From the NCBI GenBank assembly GCA_965212125.1, contig OZ243045.1, positions 1,302,001 to 1,366,000 on the forward strand: a stretch of 64,000 bases of DNA, read 5' to 3'. The position numbers and the translations under genes were made by a program. The notes under the pieces are model-generated. The model was not told the origin of the DNA, ran no database searches, and saw only the letters and a list, made by a program, of their open reading frames with translations. Positions 8,282 to 16,108 of the stretch are shown here, piece by piece. This stretch comes from CAYRJD01 sp965212125 (GTDB lineage Bacteria > Actinomycetota > Acidimicrobiia > Acidimicrobiales > Poriferisodalaceae). The number at the start of each line of letters is the position of its first letter. The first letter of the stretch is position 1.

Positions 8282-9575
8282 TTACGCGCACCAAATCAAC
8301 ATAGGTCTGATCAACGGTGAGGTCGATTTCGTCGGGAAGCTCTGGGTCGTTGTAAACGATGAGGGTCTTGACTTCCCCGCAGTCGCCGAACTCGTCGCAG
8401 GTGTGGTTCCCGCTCAGCCCTTCATAGTCCGCCACCTCGTTCAGCCAACCCCGAATGCCCTCACGGTCAATCACCAGCGCGCCGTCATCGTTCACATACG
8501 AAGCCGCTTCTATCGCCTCCAACAGCAGCACGGCTCCGTCGTAGGTGTGCGCCCAGAATGTGCCGGCTGGTAGCTCGTTGGCATCGGTGAGGTAGGCATC
8601 CACGAAATCGTCGGCGCTTTGATTGGTGCTCTGGTTTGTGTTGCCATCTTCGCCGGTGAAGTTGATGTCGGGCACGGCGAAGTAGACCCCTTGCGATGCG
8701 GGGTTGACGACCTCTTCGCCGATTGAGCCGTCCGTGATTATGAGGGTGTTTTCCAGGCCGGGGATGGCGGCTAGCTCGGAAACGACCAGATCGGAGTGCG
8801 GGTAGATCGCCAGCTGCAAGGCCTGCGGTGTGTCGGCTGCCAACCCGGCCAGAGCGGTCACGACTTCTTCGGGCGTGTTCGCCACGCCCAATGTGGTGAT
8901 CGTGCCGCCCAGTCGTTCAAATGCGGCGGCGAAACTCTCCGCCAGGCCCTGGCTGTATGCGTTGCTGGTGTGCAGCGTGGCGGCCGTGGTGAACTGCCTC
9001 TCGTTGTAGAGGTATTGCGCGATGGCTTCGGTTTGCTCGGCGTCGTTGTAGGAGCTGCGGTAGAAGCCGGCGTGGTTGTCGGAGCCCTTGTTGCCGGCTA
9101 GATCGGACGTGAGGTCTGGCGAGGTGCCGATGCTGATCAGCGACAGGCCCGCCTCGCTGAACACCGGTGCGATTCCGACTGCGGACGCTGAGCAGGTGGG
9201 TCCGACGATGCCAACAATCTGCGGGTCTGCTACTAGGTCACGTGCCAGGTCTGCGCCGGCGATGGGTTCGCAGGGGTCAAGCAGCGGCGGGCCGAAGTCC
9301 ACCGTGAAGCCGCGGATGTCGCCGTAGTCGGCTATCGCCAGCATCGCTGAGATGTTGCTGGTTATGCCCGTCGCCGCGGATTGACCTTCCCACAGATGCA
9401 GCAGGCGGATTTGTATCTGCTCGCCGGCTGGCACTATTACCTGGCCTAGCTCGCCGGTTTCGCGGGCACCGTTGGCGGCATTGTTGTCGCTGCTGCTGCA
9501 TGCGGCGGCGATCAGCATGACGGCGAACGCCGCGGCCGCGATGCGTGCTGCGGGGCTGCTAGCTATTTTTTTCAT
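8253..9575 (-). CDS. ABC-type substrate-binding lipoprotein, paralogue of the downstream gene
   Basis: Second LivJ/K-like binding protein. Start set at ATG 9575 (MKKIASSPAARIAAAAF) because it gives a clean lipoprotein signal (VMLIAAAC), while the longer frame to 9797 adds a low-quality region over the divergent gene's promoter. 440 residues. Shares with the next gene the segments YGDIRGFTVDFGPPLLDPCEP, GIVGPTCSASAVGIAPVFSEAGL, the QTEAIAQYLYNERQFTTAATLHT region, and the C-terminal DGALVIDREGIRGWL. Similar spacing of Cys pairs in both paralogues suggests a conserved disulfide near the C-terminus (CDEFGDC/CDNFGDC). Confidence 0.85.
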   Translation of the reverse strand: MKKIASSPAARIAAAAFAVMLIAAACSSSDNNAANGARETGELGQVIVPAGEQIQIRLLHLWEGQSAATGITSNISAMLAIADYGDIRGFTVDFGPPLLDPCEPIAGADLARDLVADPQIVGIVGPTCSASAVGIAPVFSEAGLSLISIGTSPDLTSDLAGNKGSDNHAGFYRSSYNDAEQTEAIAQYLYNERQFTTAATLHTSNAYSQGLAESFAAAFERLGGTITTLGVANTPEEVVTALAGLAADTPQALQLAIYPHSDLVVSELAAIPGLENTLIITDGSIGEEVVNPASQGVYFAVPDINFTGEDGNTNQSTNQSADDFVDAYLTDANELPAGTFWAHTYDGAVLLLEAIEAASYVNDDGALVIDREGIRGWLNEVADYEGLSGNHTCDEFGDCGEVKTLIVYNDPELPDEIDLTVDQTYVDLVRVNVVYEYSRS

Positions 9576-9795
9576 ACTTGTGTGGTGCCTGTTTGGTTGC
9601 GGTGTTTGATTGGCTTGCTTGTTGGCTTGCTTGCGGCGGTATCTGCCAAGCTGAATCCCAACATTAGCAATGAGACGAGCGGACAATGCCGCAGCTATAT
9701 GGCGCAAAGCCGCAGCAATATCGCAGACAAGGCCGCCCGGCGAGCTCGTCCGGTGGGGTCTGGCGAGGACGGTTCTGGCGAGGTGACACGTAGCC

Positions 9796-10755
9796 ATGGC
9801 ACGTAATCCTGTCGGGCAAATACCGGCCGAAGCGTTTTTTGTGACCGGTGCGATCTCGCAGTATTTAGGTGCCGCTCTAGCTGTTGAGCTATTTGACCAC
9901 CTGGCTCCGCGCGGGGTCGCACTGCTGCGGGTGCTGGGCGCGGCGGTGGTGATACTGCTGGTTCGTGGGCTAGTTCGCAGCAGGATCTGGCGCGGCGGCT
10001 GGCGGATGAGCAGGCAGCAGCAGAGTGGCAGTCAGCAACAAGGTGGCAGTCGGCAACCGCCCCGACACAGTTGGACACGTGCCGACCTGGGCTGGGCGGC
10101 GGCTTTTGGTTCAACGCTGGCGCTGATGAATCTGTCCATATACATAGCGCTGGGTGAGCTCCCGCTCGGCAATGCGGTGGCGCTTGAATTTCTCGGACCC
10201 ATCGTTGTTGCCGCGGTTGGGTCTCGCAGCCGCCGATCGCTGTTGGCGGTCGCGCTATCGCTAGTGGGCGTTGCGGTGCTGGCGGGCTTGCAGGCGGAGG
10301 GTTCCGCCAAGGGCGTTGGCTTTGCGTTGCTGGCGGGTGCCTTCTGGGCGGGCTACATCGTGTTGGGTCATCGGGTCGCTCATCGTGGCTTGTCCTTTGA
10401 CGGACTGGGAGTAGCGATGCTGATCGGCGCAGTGGTGATCTTGCCGTTTGGCGCCAGCGAGCTGGGAGCCGCGGTCAGCGACCCCGCAATCTTGGTGCTG
10501 GCGCTAGCGACGGGCGTGGCATCTAACGCCATCCCTTACGGCATCGACCAAGCCGTCATGCGCCAACTCAGTCGCACTCGGTTTGCTCTGCTGCAAGCGC
10601 TACTGCCGGTGACGGCGGTGTTGGTGGGCCTGGTTGCGTTGGCGCAGCGGCCCGGACTCAGCGAGATGTTGGGTATCGGCTTGGTGATCGTCGCTATTGC
10701 TTTGAGCAGTCGTGATCGGCGGGCCGACCCGGCTCAGGCTGGCTTCGCTGGGTAG
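9796..10755 (+). CDS. EamA/DMT-family exporter (RhtA-like)
   Basis: Ten-helix inner-membrane transporter of the drug/metabolite superfamily, closest in pattern to RhtA-type threonine/homoserine exporters. 319 residues; two EamA halves (about 12-160 and 165-310). Seen: conserved half-one motif LGELPLGNAVALEFLGPI, GFALLAGAFWAGYIVLG opening the second half, and VASNAIPYGIDQAVMRQLSRTRFALLQALLP. ATG with GAGGTGA about 9 nt upstream. A Gln/Ser-rich loop (about 70-95) is unusual. Divergent from the binding-protein pair. Substrate is not deducible. Confidence 0.85.
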   Translation: MARNPVGQIPAEAFFVTGAISQYLGAALAVELFDHLAPRGVALLRVLGAAVVILLVRGLVRSRIWRGGWRMSRQQQSGSQQQGGSRQPPRHSWTRADLGWAAAFGSTLALMNLSIYIALGELPLGNAVALEFLGPIVVAAVGSRSRRSLLAVALSLVGVAVLAGLQAEGSAKGVGFALLAGAFWAGYIVLGHRVAHRGLSFDGLGVAMLIGAVVILPFGASELGAAVSDPAILVLALATGVASNAIPYGIDQAVMRQLSRTRFALLQALLPVTAVLVGLVALAQRPGLSEMLGIGLVIVAIALSSRDRRADPAQAGFAG

Positions 10756-10789
10756 GTGGGCTGGCTGAAACCGCAGGTGGGCTGAAACC
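10754..10789. repeat. Direct repeat just after the EamA gene stop
   Basis: aggtgggctggctgaaacc (10754-10772) is repeated as aggtgggctgaaacc (10775-10789) with a 4-bp deletion. The first copy overlaps the TAG stop. Confidence 0.6.
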
Positions 10790-10794
10790 TAATC

Positions 10795-10838
10795 ACCCGC
10801 CCCGAAGGGCGGGTAACTAACTAATAGAAAGGAGGTGA
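10795..10838 (+). promoter_or_regulatory. Hairpin, three-frame stop cluster and perfect Shine-Dalgarno
   Basis: An 8-bp perfect stem ACCCGCCC/GGGCGGGT with a CGAA tetraloop (10795-10814) is followed directly by TAACTAACTAATAG, which puts stops in all three forward frames, and then by AGAAAGGAGGTGA, complementary to the canonical 3' end of 16S rRNA over 13 bases. No ATG, GTG or TTG sits at proper spacing; an ATA (10846) does, opening a frame that runs past the start of the next gene in a different phase. The hairpin could act as a terminator for the upstream gene, though there is no T-tract. Function unknown. Confidence 0.5.
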
Positions 10839-10955
10839 GACGGAGATAGTCACCCTCACGTCACGCCAAGATCATAGATCAACGCTCTGGCGGCAGCAGG
10901 AACTTCGCACGTCCGCTTTTTCATTCCACGCAAGGCGGGTAGTTTGGGTGGCGCC

Positions 10956-11330
10956 ATGGCTGCCATTCCCAAAAGCATCAAACCCAAGCAAAAGGTGGTG
11001 CTGCGGGCGAAAGTCAAACGAGACGGCACTCGGCATCACGCCCGCGCCGTGGCTTCGGAATGCGGCGCCGACGCGGTTGAGCTGTACGGCGAGGTGTACG
11101 TGTTTTTGGACGTGCTCAAGTACGGCACGCAAGACAAGTCGGGCAAGGTCAACTGGCAAGACGGCAAGAACTTGCCGATGGGCGGGCAGGGCATGAGCTG
11201 TTCGAAGGCGGCACAGAGTGTGCGGGGCGACAAGGAGGCTGGCCTGGATTTGTGGCTGCTGGCCGACGACAAGTGGAATCCGATTGAGGTCAACGGAGAG
11301 GTTGTTTCCATTCGAGACGTGATCCGCTAG
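10956..11330 (+). CDS. Hypothetical protein, 124 aa
   Basis: I do not recognise this family. ATG at 10956 chosen; an in-frame TTG at 10944 would add four residues. The product is soluble, basic at the N-terminus (PKSIKPKQKVVLRAKVKRDG) and mixed elsewhere, with one Cys near residue 35 and another near 92. No membrane segment or signal. Codon use and G+C resemble the neighbours, so it looks like a real resident gene. It follows the odd hairpin/Shine-Dalgarno module at 10795-10838 by 118 bp and precedes an aminotransferase gene by 76 bp on the same strand. Confidence 0.6.
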   Translation: MAAIPKSIKPKQKVVLRAKVKRDGTRHHARAVASECGADAVELYGEVYVFLDVLKYGTQDKSGKVNWQDGKNLPMGGQGMSCSKAAQSVRGDKEAGLDLWLLADDKWNPIEVNGEVVSIRDVIR

Positions 11331-11342
11331 CGGCGGCGGACA

Positions 11343-11390
11343 GAGCCAGCCAGCACCGGCGGATCGGCGGGAGCCAGCCAGCACCGGCGG
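11343..11390. repeat. 20-bp direct repeat after the 124-aa gene
   Basis: A 20-bp sequence beginning gagccagccagc is perfectly repeated at 11343-11362 and 11371-11390 (28-bp period) in the short intergenic space before the aminotransferase. Confidence 0.8.
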
Positions 11391-11406
11391 GGGTTAGCGT
11401 GAGCCG

Positions 11407-12498
11407 GTGAGTCATTCCGATCGTGTCTTGATGGGGCCCGGCCCGTCCAACCCCTACCCCGATGTAATTGAGGCGTTCGGTCGCCCGGTGCTGGGCCACC
11501 TTGATCCCGAGTTCATCACGCTGCTTGACGAGCTGAACGAGCGTTTGCGTCAGGTCTGGCAGACCGGCAATCAGCTCACGTTTCCGATCTCAGCGACCGG
11601 TTCGGCCGGCATGGAGGCGGCGTTCGTCAACTTCGTTGAGCCGGGCGATCCGGTGGTGATCGGCGTGAACGGCGTGTTCGGCACACGCATGTGCGACGTG
11701 GCGGCACGCGCTGGTGCGAACGTGATCGAGGTGACCCAAGAGTGGGGCGCCGCCATCGACCCGCAGCGCCTGATTGACGCTCACCCCAACCCGAAGATCA
11801 TCGCGGTGGTGCACGCTGAAACATCCACCGGCGTGCGCAACGACATCGCTCCGCTCGGCGCGGCCAAGGGCGATGCGCTGCTGCTGGTGGATTGCGTTAC
11901 TTCGCTGGGCGGCATTGAGATCGCCGCCGACGATTGGGGCATCGACATCGCTTACAGCGGCACGCAGAAATGCCTGGGTGTGCCGCCCGGGCTGGCGCCG
12001 CTGACCGTTAGCGAGCGGGCGTTGGATGCGCTGGTGGCGGTGCCGCAGAGCTGGTACCTGGACCTCAACATGATTCGGGCGTATGTAACCGGCGAGGGCG
12101 CTCGTGCCTATCACCACACTGCGCCGATTTCGATGCTTTATGCGCTGCACGCCGGGTTGGGTGCGGTGCTAGATGAGGGCGTGGAGAATTGTTGGATGCG
12201 CCATCAGGCGTGCGGCGATGAGTTGCACAGGCGGCTGCCTGAGTTGGGGTTTGACCTGTGGGCGCAGGAGGGTCATCGGTTGCCGCAGCTGACCACGGTT
12301 ACTTTGCCGGATGGATTTGATGATGCCGCCGGGCGGCGGGCGCTGCTGGAGCGGTATGGCATTGAGGTTGGCGGCGGGCTTGGTCCGGTGGCTGGCAAGG
12401 TGTGGCGCATCGGTTGTATGGGGCACACCGCACGGGCGCGCAACGTGGCGCTGCTGCTGGGTGCGTTGGGCGAGCTGGTGGCGGAGGGGCGCGGCTAG
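11407..12498 (+). CDS. Class V aminotransferase (alanine/serine-glyoxylate type)
   Basis: PLP enzyme of the alanine-glyoxylate/serine-glyoxylate/purine catabolism aminotransferase group. 363 residues. Seen: MGPGPSNPYPDV, GHLDPEFITLLDE, ATGSAGMEAAF phosphate-binding loop, HAETSTGVRNDI, VDCVTSLGG (PLP-pyridine Asp) and SGTQKCLGVPPG with the Schiff-base lysine, then the conserved YHHTAPISMLYALHAGL. GTG start. Ends GRG with a duplicated stop region. Exact donor and acceptor cannot be assigned from sequence alone. The rhomboid gene converges on its 3' end 8 bp away. Confidence 0.9.
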   Translation: MSHSDRVLMGPGPSNPYPDVIEAFGRPVLGHLDPEFITLLDELNERLRQVWQTGNQLTFPISATGSAGMEAAFVNFVEPGDPVVIGVNGVFGTRMCDVAARAGANVIEVTQEWGAAIDPQRLIDAHPNPKIIAVVHAETSTGVRNDIAPLGAAKGDALLLVDCVTSLGGIEIAADDWGIDIAYSGTQKCLGVPPGLAPLTVSERALDALVAVPQSWYLDLNMIRAYVTGEGARAYHHTAPISMLYALHAGLGAVLDEGVENCWMRHQACGDELHRRLPELGFDLWAQEGHRLPQLTTVTLPDGFDDAAGRRALLERYGIEVGGGLGPVAGKVWRIGCMGHTARARNVALLLGALGELVAEGRG

Positions 12499-12510
12499 CG
12501 GCGCGGCTAG
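12488..12510. repeat. Direct repeat spanning the aminotransferase stop
   Basis: ggcgcggctag at 12488-12498 (ending in the TAG stop) is repeated at 12500-12510, giving a second TAG 12 bp later. Confidence 0.8.
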
Positions 12511-13205
12511 AAAAGCGGGTCGCGCCAGGTGGACGCCGCCCACAACGTGAACACAAACGCCGCCACGGCAATCACCACAAGTATCGGCCAGACAATCCCC
12601 CAATGTCGCCGACGTCGCAGATCGCCTATCGCCAGAGCTGCCAGCACTCCACCGATCAGTCCGCCGACGTGTCCGCCGATGGACACGTTCGGAATCAAGA
12701 ACGACACGACCACGTTGATGATGATCAGCGACCCCAAGCCGTCCCGCCACGGGTTCTGGCCGCTGCGCTGTTCCACCACGAAGGTGCATCCCATCAGTCC
12801 GTAGACCGCACCCGATGCGCCGACGATGACCGCCGACGGGGAGTGCAGCAGCGCTCCGGCTGAGCCGCACAGCATTGACACCAGGTAGGTGCCCGTTAGC
12901 AGTAGCGGCCCGACTCGGCTTTCAAGGCGGCGGCCGAGGAAGTACATCACCAGCACGTTGAAAAACAGATGCGACAGGTTGGCGTGTATGAATGCGCCGG
13001 TGATGCTGCGCCACCATTCGCCCCGCACGTCTATGTATGGGCCGAAGAGGGCGGTGTTTTCCAGGGCTGACTCGCGCAGCGAATCGCCGGTGAGCGTTGC
13101 GGCGTCTAGGAAGTTGTGCGTCAGGATGAATAGCGCCACGTTGAGGGCGGCGAACACGACCGTTGCGACTGGCAGGTCGGCACGCCGCACCGGCAAGAAG
13201 CTCAC
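12507..13205 (-). CDS. Rhomboid-family intramembrane serine protease
   Basis: Membrane protease that cleaves transmembrane substrates. 232 residues, six to seven predicted helices. Catalytic dyad visible: Ser131 in GASGAVYGLMG and His179 in GGHVGGLIGG. The conserved EWWRSITGAFIHANLSHLFFN segment (about 63-83) and GRRLESRVGP are present. GTG start at 13205. Convergent with the aminotransferase, divergent from the M18 peptidase. Natural substrate unknown. Confidence 0.93.
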   Translation of the reverse strand: MSFLPVRRADLPVATVVFAALNVALFILTHNFLDAATLTGDSLRESALENTALFGPYIDVRGEWWRSITGAFIHANLSHLFFNVLVMYFLGRRLESRVGPLLLTGTYLVSMLCGSAGALLHSPSAVIVGASGAVYGLMGCTFVVEQRSGQNPWRDGLGSLIIINVVVSFLIPNVSIGGHVGGLIGGVLAALAIGDLRRRRHWGIVWPILVVIAVAAFVFTLWAASTWRDPLF

Positions 13206-13248
13206 GCAAGCAGGCTAAGGCTGCCGCCGGTGCTAGAACTTGATTACT

Positions 13249-14646
13249 GTGAGCGACCCGAACACCGACCGACAGGGCTTTGACCCGGCCGCCCCGCCGA
13301 ACTGGGGCTCGGCTTTTGGCTCGGTTTTGGACCCGACCCTGGCGGGGCTGTTTGAGTTCATTTGGAACTCGCCGTCGCCGTATCACGCCGTTGAGCAGAC
13401 GCTGGCGATGTTGGCTGGGGTTGAGCTGTCTGGCTCGAGTGCAGATGGCGGGACGGTGATTGCTTCGCTTGCTGCGCCTGAGGTTGATCCTGCTTTGTTG
13501 AGCTTTCGGATTGTTGGCGCGCACACCGACAGTCCGAACTTGCGAGTCAAGCCGCAGCCCGACAGCGGGCGGGCTGGTTATCGCCAGCTTGTGGTGGAGC
13601 CTTACGGCGGTGTGTTGCTCAACTCTTGGCTTGACCGCGACTTGGGTTTGTCGGGTCGGGTGGCTGTGCGCGAGGGTGGTTCGGGCGGCGGTTCTGGTGG
13701 CAGTGCGAGCGGTTCTGCCAGCGGCGAAATCTCCACCCGCTTGTTGCACGTCAACCGACCGCTGCTGCGAGTGCCGCAGCTCGCCATTCATCTAGATCGC
13801 GAGGTAACCCAAGCTGGACTGAAGCTGACGTCGCAGCACCTGACTCCCGTATGGGGGCTAGGCGACGCGGCCAATAGCGCTAGTGCGGCCAGCCCGCCCG
13901 AATCTGCCGGCAGGTTCGCTGCTTTTCTGGCGCATGAGCTTGACTGCGATCCTGCCGCCATCTGCAGCTGGGAACTGATGACGCACGATCTAACCCCACC
14001 CGCGGCGCTCGGAATCGACGGCGAGTTTTATGCGGCGCCCCGCATCGACAACCTGGCTTCTTGTTTCAGCGCAACCCAAGCCTTAGCGCAACTGCCGGCG
14101 ACCGACCTGACCGACAACACGGTGGCAGTCATCGCTCTCTACGACCACGAAGAAGTCGGCAGCGCCAGCTCTAGCGGAGCTTCAAGCCCGACCCTGCAGC
14201 ACTTTTTGGAAAGGACGGCGCTGTCGTTGGGCGCCAACCGTGATCAGTTTCTGGCGGCTCTGCAGCGGTCGGTCTGCGTGTCGGCCGATGGCGCTCACGC
14301 AGTGCATCCGAACTACTTGGATCGGCACGACGCCAATCATCACGTTCATCTGAACGGCGGTCCGGTGATAAAGCTGAACCCCAATCAGCGCTACGCCACC
14401 AACGCCAAGACCAGCGCCATTTTTCAGGCGGCTTGTGCGGCGGCGGGCGTTGGGTTTCAGCAGTACTCCCACCACACCGACCTGCCCTGCGGCAGCACCA
14501 TCGGGCCGCTCACCGCCACTCAGCTTGGCATTGACGTGGTTGACGTTGGCAGCGCGCAGCTGTCTATGCATTCGGCGCGCGAGCTAGGCGGTGCCAAAGA
14601 TCCAGCGATGCTTACCGCCGCCTTGCGGGAGTTTCTGCGGGGCTAG
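13249..14646 (+). CDS. M18-family aspartyl aminopeptidase
   Basis: Dinuclear zinc aminopeptidase releasing N-terminal acidic residues; cytoplasmic. 465 residues, usual length. Metal and catalytic motifs: GAHTDSPNLRVKP (His/Asp), EPYGGVLLNSWLDRDLGLSGR, YDHEEVGSASSSGA (general-base Glu pair), HPNYLDRHDANHHVHLNGGP, and SHHTDLPCGSTIGP near the C-terminus. GTG at 13249 chosen; an in-frame TTG at 13240 is possible. A Gly/Ser-rich linker (about 140-155) is slightly longer than normal. Confidence 0.95.
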   Translation: MSDPNTDRQGFDPAAPPNWGSAFGSVLDPTLAGLFEFIWNSPSPYHAVEQTLAMLAGVELSGSSADGGTVIASLAAPEVDPALLSFRIVGAHTDSPNLRVKPQPDSGRAGYRQLVVEPYGGVLLNSWLDRDLGLSGRVAVREGGSGGGSGGSASGSASGEISTRLLHVNRPLLRVPQLAIHLDREVTQAGLKLTSQHLTPVWGLGDAANSASAASPPESAGRFAAFLAHELDCDPAAICSWELMTHDLTPPAALGIDGEFYAAPRIDNLASCFSATQALAQLPATDLTDNTVAVIALYDHEEVGSASSSGASSPTLQHFLERTALSLGANRDQFLAALQRSVCVSADGAHAVHPNYLDRHDANHHVHLNGGPVIKLNPNQRYATNAKTSAIFQAACAAAGVGFQQYSHHTDLPCGSTIGPLTATQLGIDVVDVGSAQLSMHSARELGGAKDPAMLTAALREFLRG

Positions 14647-14672
14647 GACCAGGGCTTCAAGCTGGCCCACAA

Positions 14673-15140
14673 TCACAAATTTGTATTGGCAAACTGATCA
14701 AGTTCACCAAGTCGCAAGACTTCCAGGAGATAGCTTCCCTCCTCTTTTGAATGCTCCAGGAGCCAGTTCCTGGCTTCAACGCTATATCCGTCACCCTCCA
14801 AAACAACTACAGCAGGTATTTCGCTGAAATCAATAGACATGGCCTCAAAGACCAGTTTTTCATCAACCGACCCGGAGCTCCCTTGGAACTTGCACTGAAT
14901 GATTAGACCGTCAGGCCATTTGTCGGGGTGGTATGCAAAAAAGTCAACTCTTCGCCATCTGCCATAAACATCACTACCTACTCGGTATTGCGAGCAGTAG
15001 CTGGATTGATCAAGCAGGCTCGCTGGCTTTAAAAGCCACTTCGGCTCAATCATTTCATAGCCACGATCCTCTAGAACCCGTGCGACCCATTCTTCCAAGC
15101 GCTTTCCGCTTTGGTTTGCCCGGTTTTTGTTGCTAGCCAT
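14673..15140 (-). CDS. Putative restriction endonuclease, PD-(D/E)XK fold
   Basis: 155 residues; I infer a type II nuclease partner of the adjacent methylase. Seen: RRVDFFAYHP and, 12 residues further, LIIQCKFQ, which together match the D...(E/Q)xK catalytic pattern of the PD-(D/E)XK superfamily; an N-terminal helix GKRLEEWVARVLEDRGY is also typical of that fold. The methylase stop is 5 bp upstream; a TTG at 15149 would overlap it in TTGA. The gene is clearly richer in A+T than its flanks, as is the methylase, which suggests joint acquisition. Sequence specificity, if GATC, is inferred only from the partner. Confidence 0.7.
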   Translation of the reverse strand: MASNKNRANQSGKRLEEWVARVLEDRGYEMIEPKWLLKPASLLDQSSYCSQYRVGSDVYGRWRRVDFFAYHPDKWPDGLIIQCKFQGSSGSVDEKLVFEAMSIDFSEIPAVVVLEGDGYSVEARNWLLEHSKEEGSYLLEVLRLGELDQFANTNL

Positions 15141-15145
15141 AGCAA

Positions 15146-16001
15146 TCAATACGTTGTGATGACTAGGTCATCAACTGGACCTCGCCCAGTTCCGTCGGCA
15201 TTCACAGGGCGAGTAGCTGCGACGCTATTTACCTGGAACTTCTTATATAGCCTTCGGATTAGGTCAGTATCTGAATTTGACACCATCACATTGACTCCTT
15301 CACTAGCCCACTTTTGAACAACCTTGGCTAGCTCTTTTTGAATTTCCGCTGAGAACTTGTCCTCCGTATATTGGTCATAGGTGCCGTCATATGGAGGGTC
15401 GCAGTAAACGAAGTCGCCAGATTTTGGTTTTGTCTTGCTGAAATCTCTAGAAGTGATTTCAGCTTTAGACGTTTTCAGCACATGACTTGCAGCCATAATC
15501 GAATCTTCACAAAAGTTGAAGTAAGAGTTATGGTTCCAGGGGGCGTTGAAGCGGCCTGTCTTGTTTACTCGGTAAATACCGTTGAAGCAGCACTTATTCA
15601 AATAGATCAACCGGGCTGCAACCTCTAACGGATCATCAAACAGCTTTTGGTATTCCTTCTGTCTGGCTGACAACGCTCTGACCGACTCGAAATACTCCTT
15701 CGGTGAAACAGCATGCGATTTTGAATGCTTCCTAAGAAGTCTGATCAGTTCTACCGGTGAGTCTTTGACAACCTTGTACGTAATCGCCAGCTCCGTGTTC
15801 AGATCAGATAGATGCGCCTTTGTTAGCCGGTTCGCTATTGAAAAAAACAACGCACCCCCCCCCCACGAAAGGTTCAAAGTAGGACTTGATTTCTTTCGGG
15901 AGGAGAGCTTGAAGCTCTGGCAGGATTGATCGCTTTCCACCGACCCATTTCACAAACGGCTTGGCAGCAACTTTTGTGTCGGATGAAATAACAACAGCCA
16001 T
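15146..16001 (-). CDS. Dam-like DNA adenine methyltransferase (D12 class), frameshifted in a 10-G tract
   Basis: N6-adenine methylase of the D12/alpha class. The N-terminal piece (16001 to the tract) reads KPFVKWVGGKRSILPEL and SYFEPFVGGG (SAM-binding motif I). The C-terminal piece continues in the next frame as GGGALFFSIANRL, with the target-recognition GIYRVNKTGRFNAPWN (as in GATC methylases) and catalytic DPPY in VYCDPPYDGT. The two halves join perfectly if the G tract were 9 instead of 10, giving about 284 residues, full length for the family. As read, translation stops at 15804. Either a homopolymer error or phase-variable off state. AT-richer than neighbours; coupled to the nuclease gene downstream. 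Confidence 0.85.
15855..15864. repeat. Homopolymer tract C10 (G10 in the coding strand)
   Basis: Ten consecutive C on the plus strand inside motif I of the methylase gene. It is exactly where the reading frame breaks. Confidence 0.9.
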
Positions 16002-16017
16002 CCTGCCAATGTAGTGC

Positions 16018-16064
16018 GATCTGTTTTAGAGATCAAGCACTACCAAGCATCGCTATAACAGATC
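16018..16064 (-). promoter_or_regulatory. Inverted repeat with three GATC sites upstream of the methylase
   Basis: GATCTGTT (16018-16025) and AACAGATC (16057-16064) form an inverted repeat 17-63 bp upstream of the methylase ATG. GATC occurs at 16018, 16031 and 16061. The segment is AT-rich and probably contains the promoter. If the enzyme methylates GATC, this layout would allow autoregulation or binding by a dimeric controller; that is inference. Confidence 0.5.
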
Positions 16065-16108
16065 TTATAAATTTGACTAATAACGAGGCGACGCTCAGTT
16101 GCGCGGGG

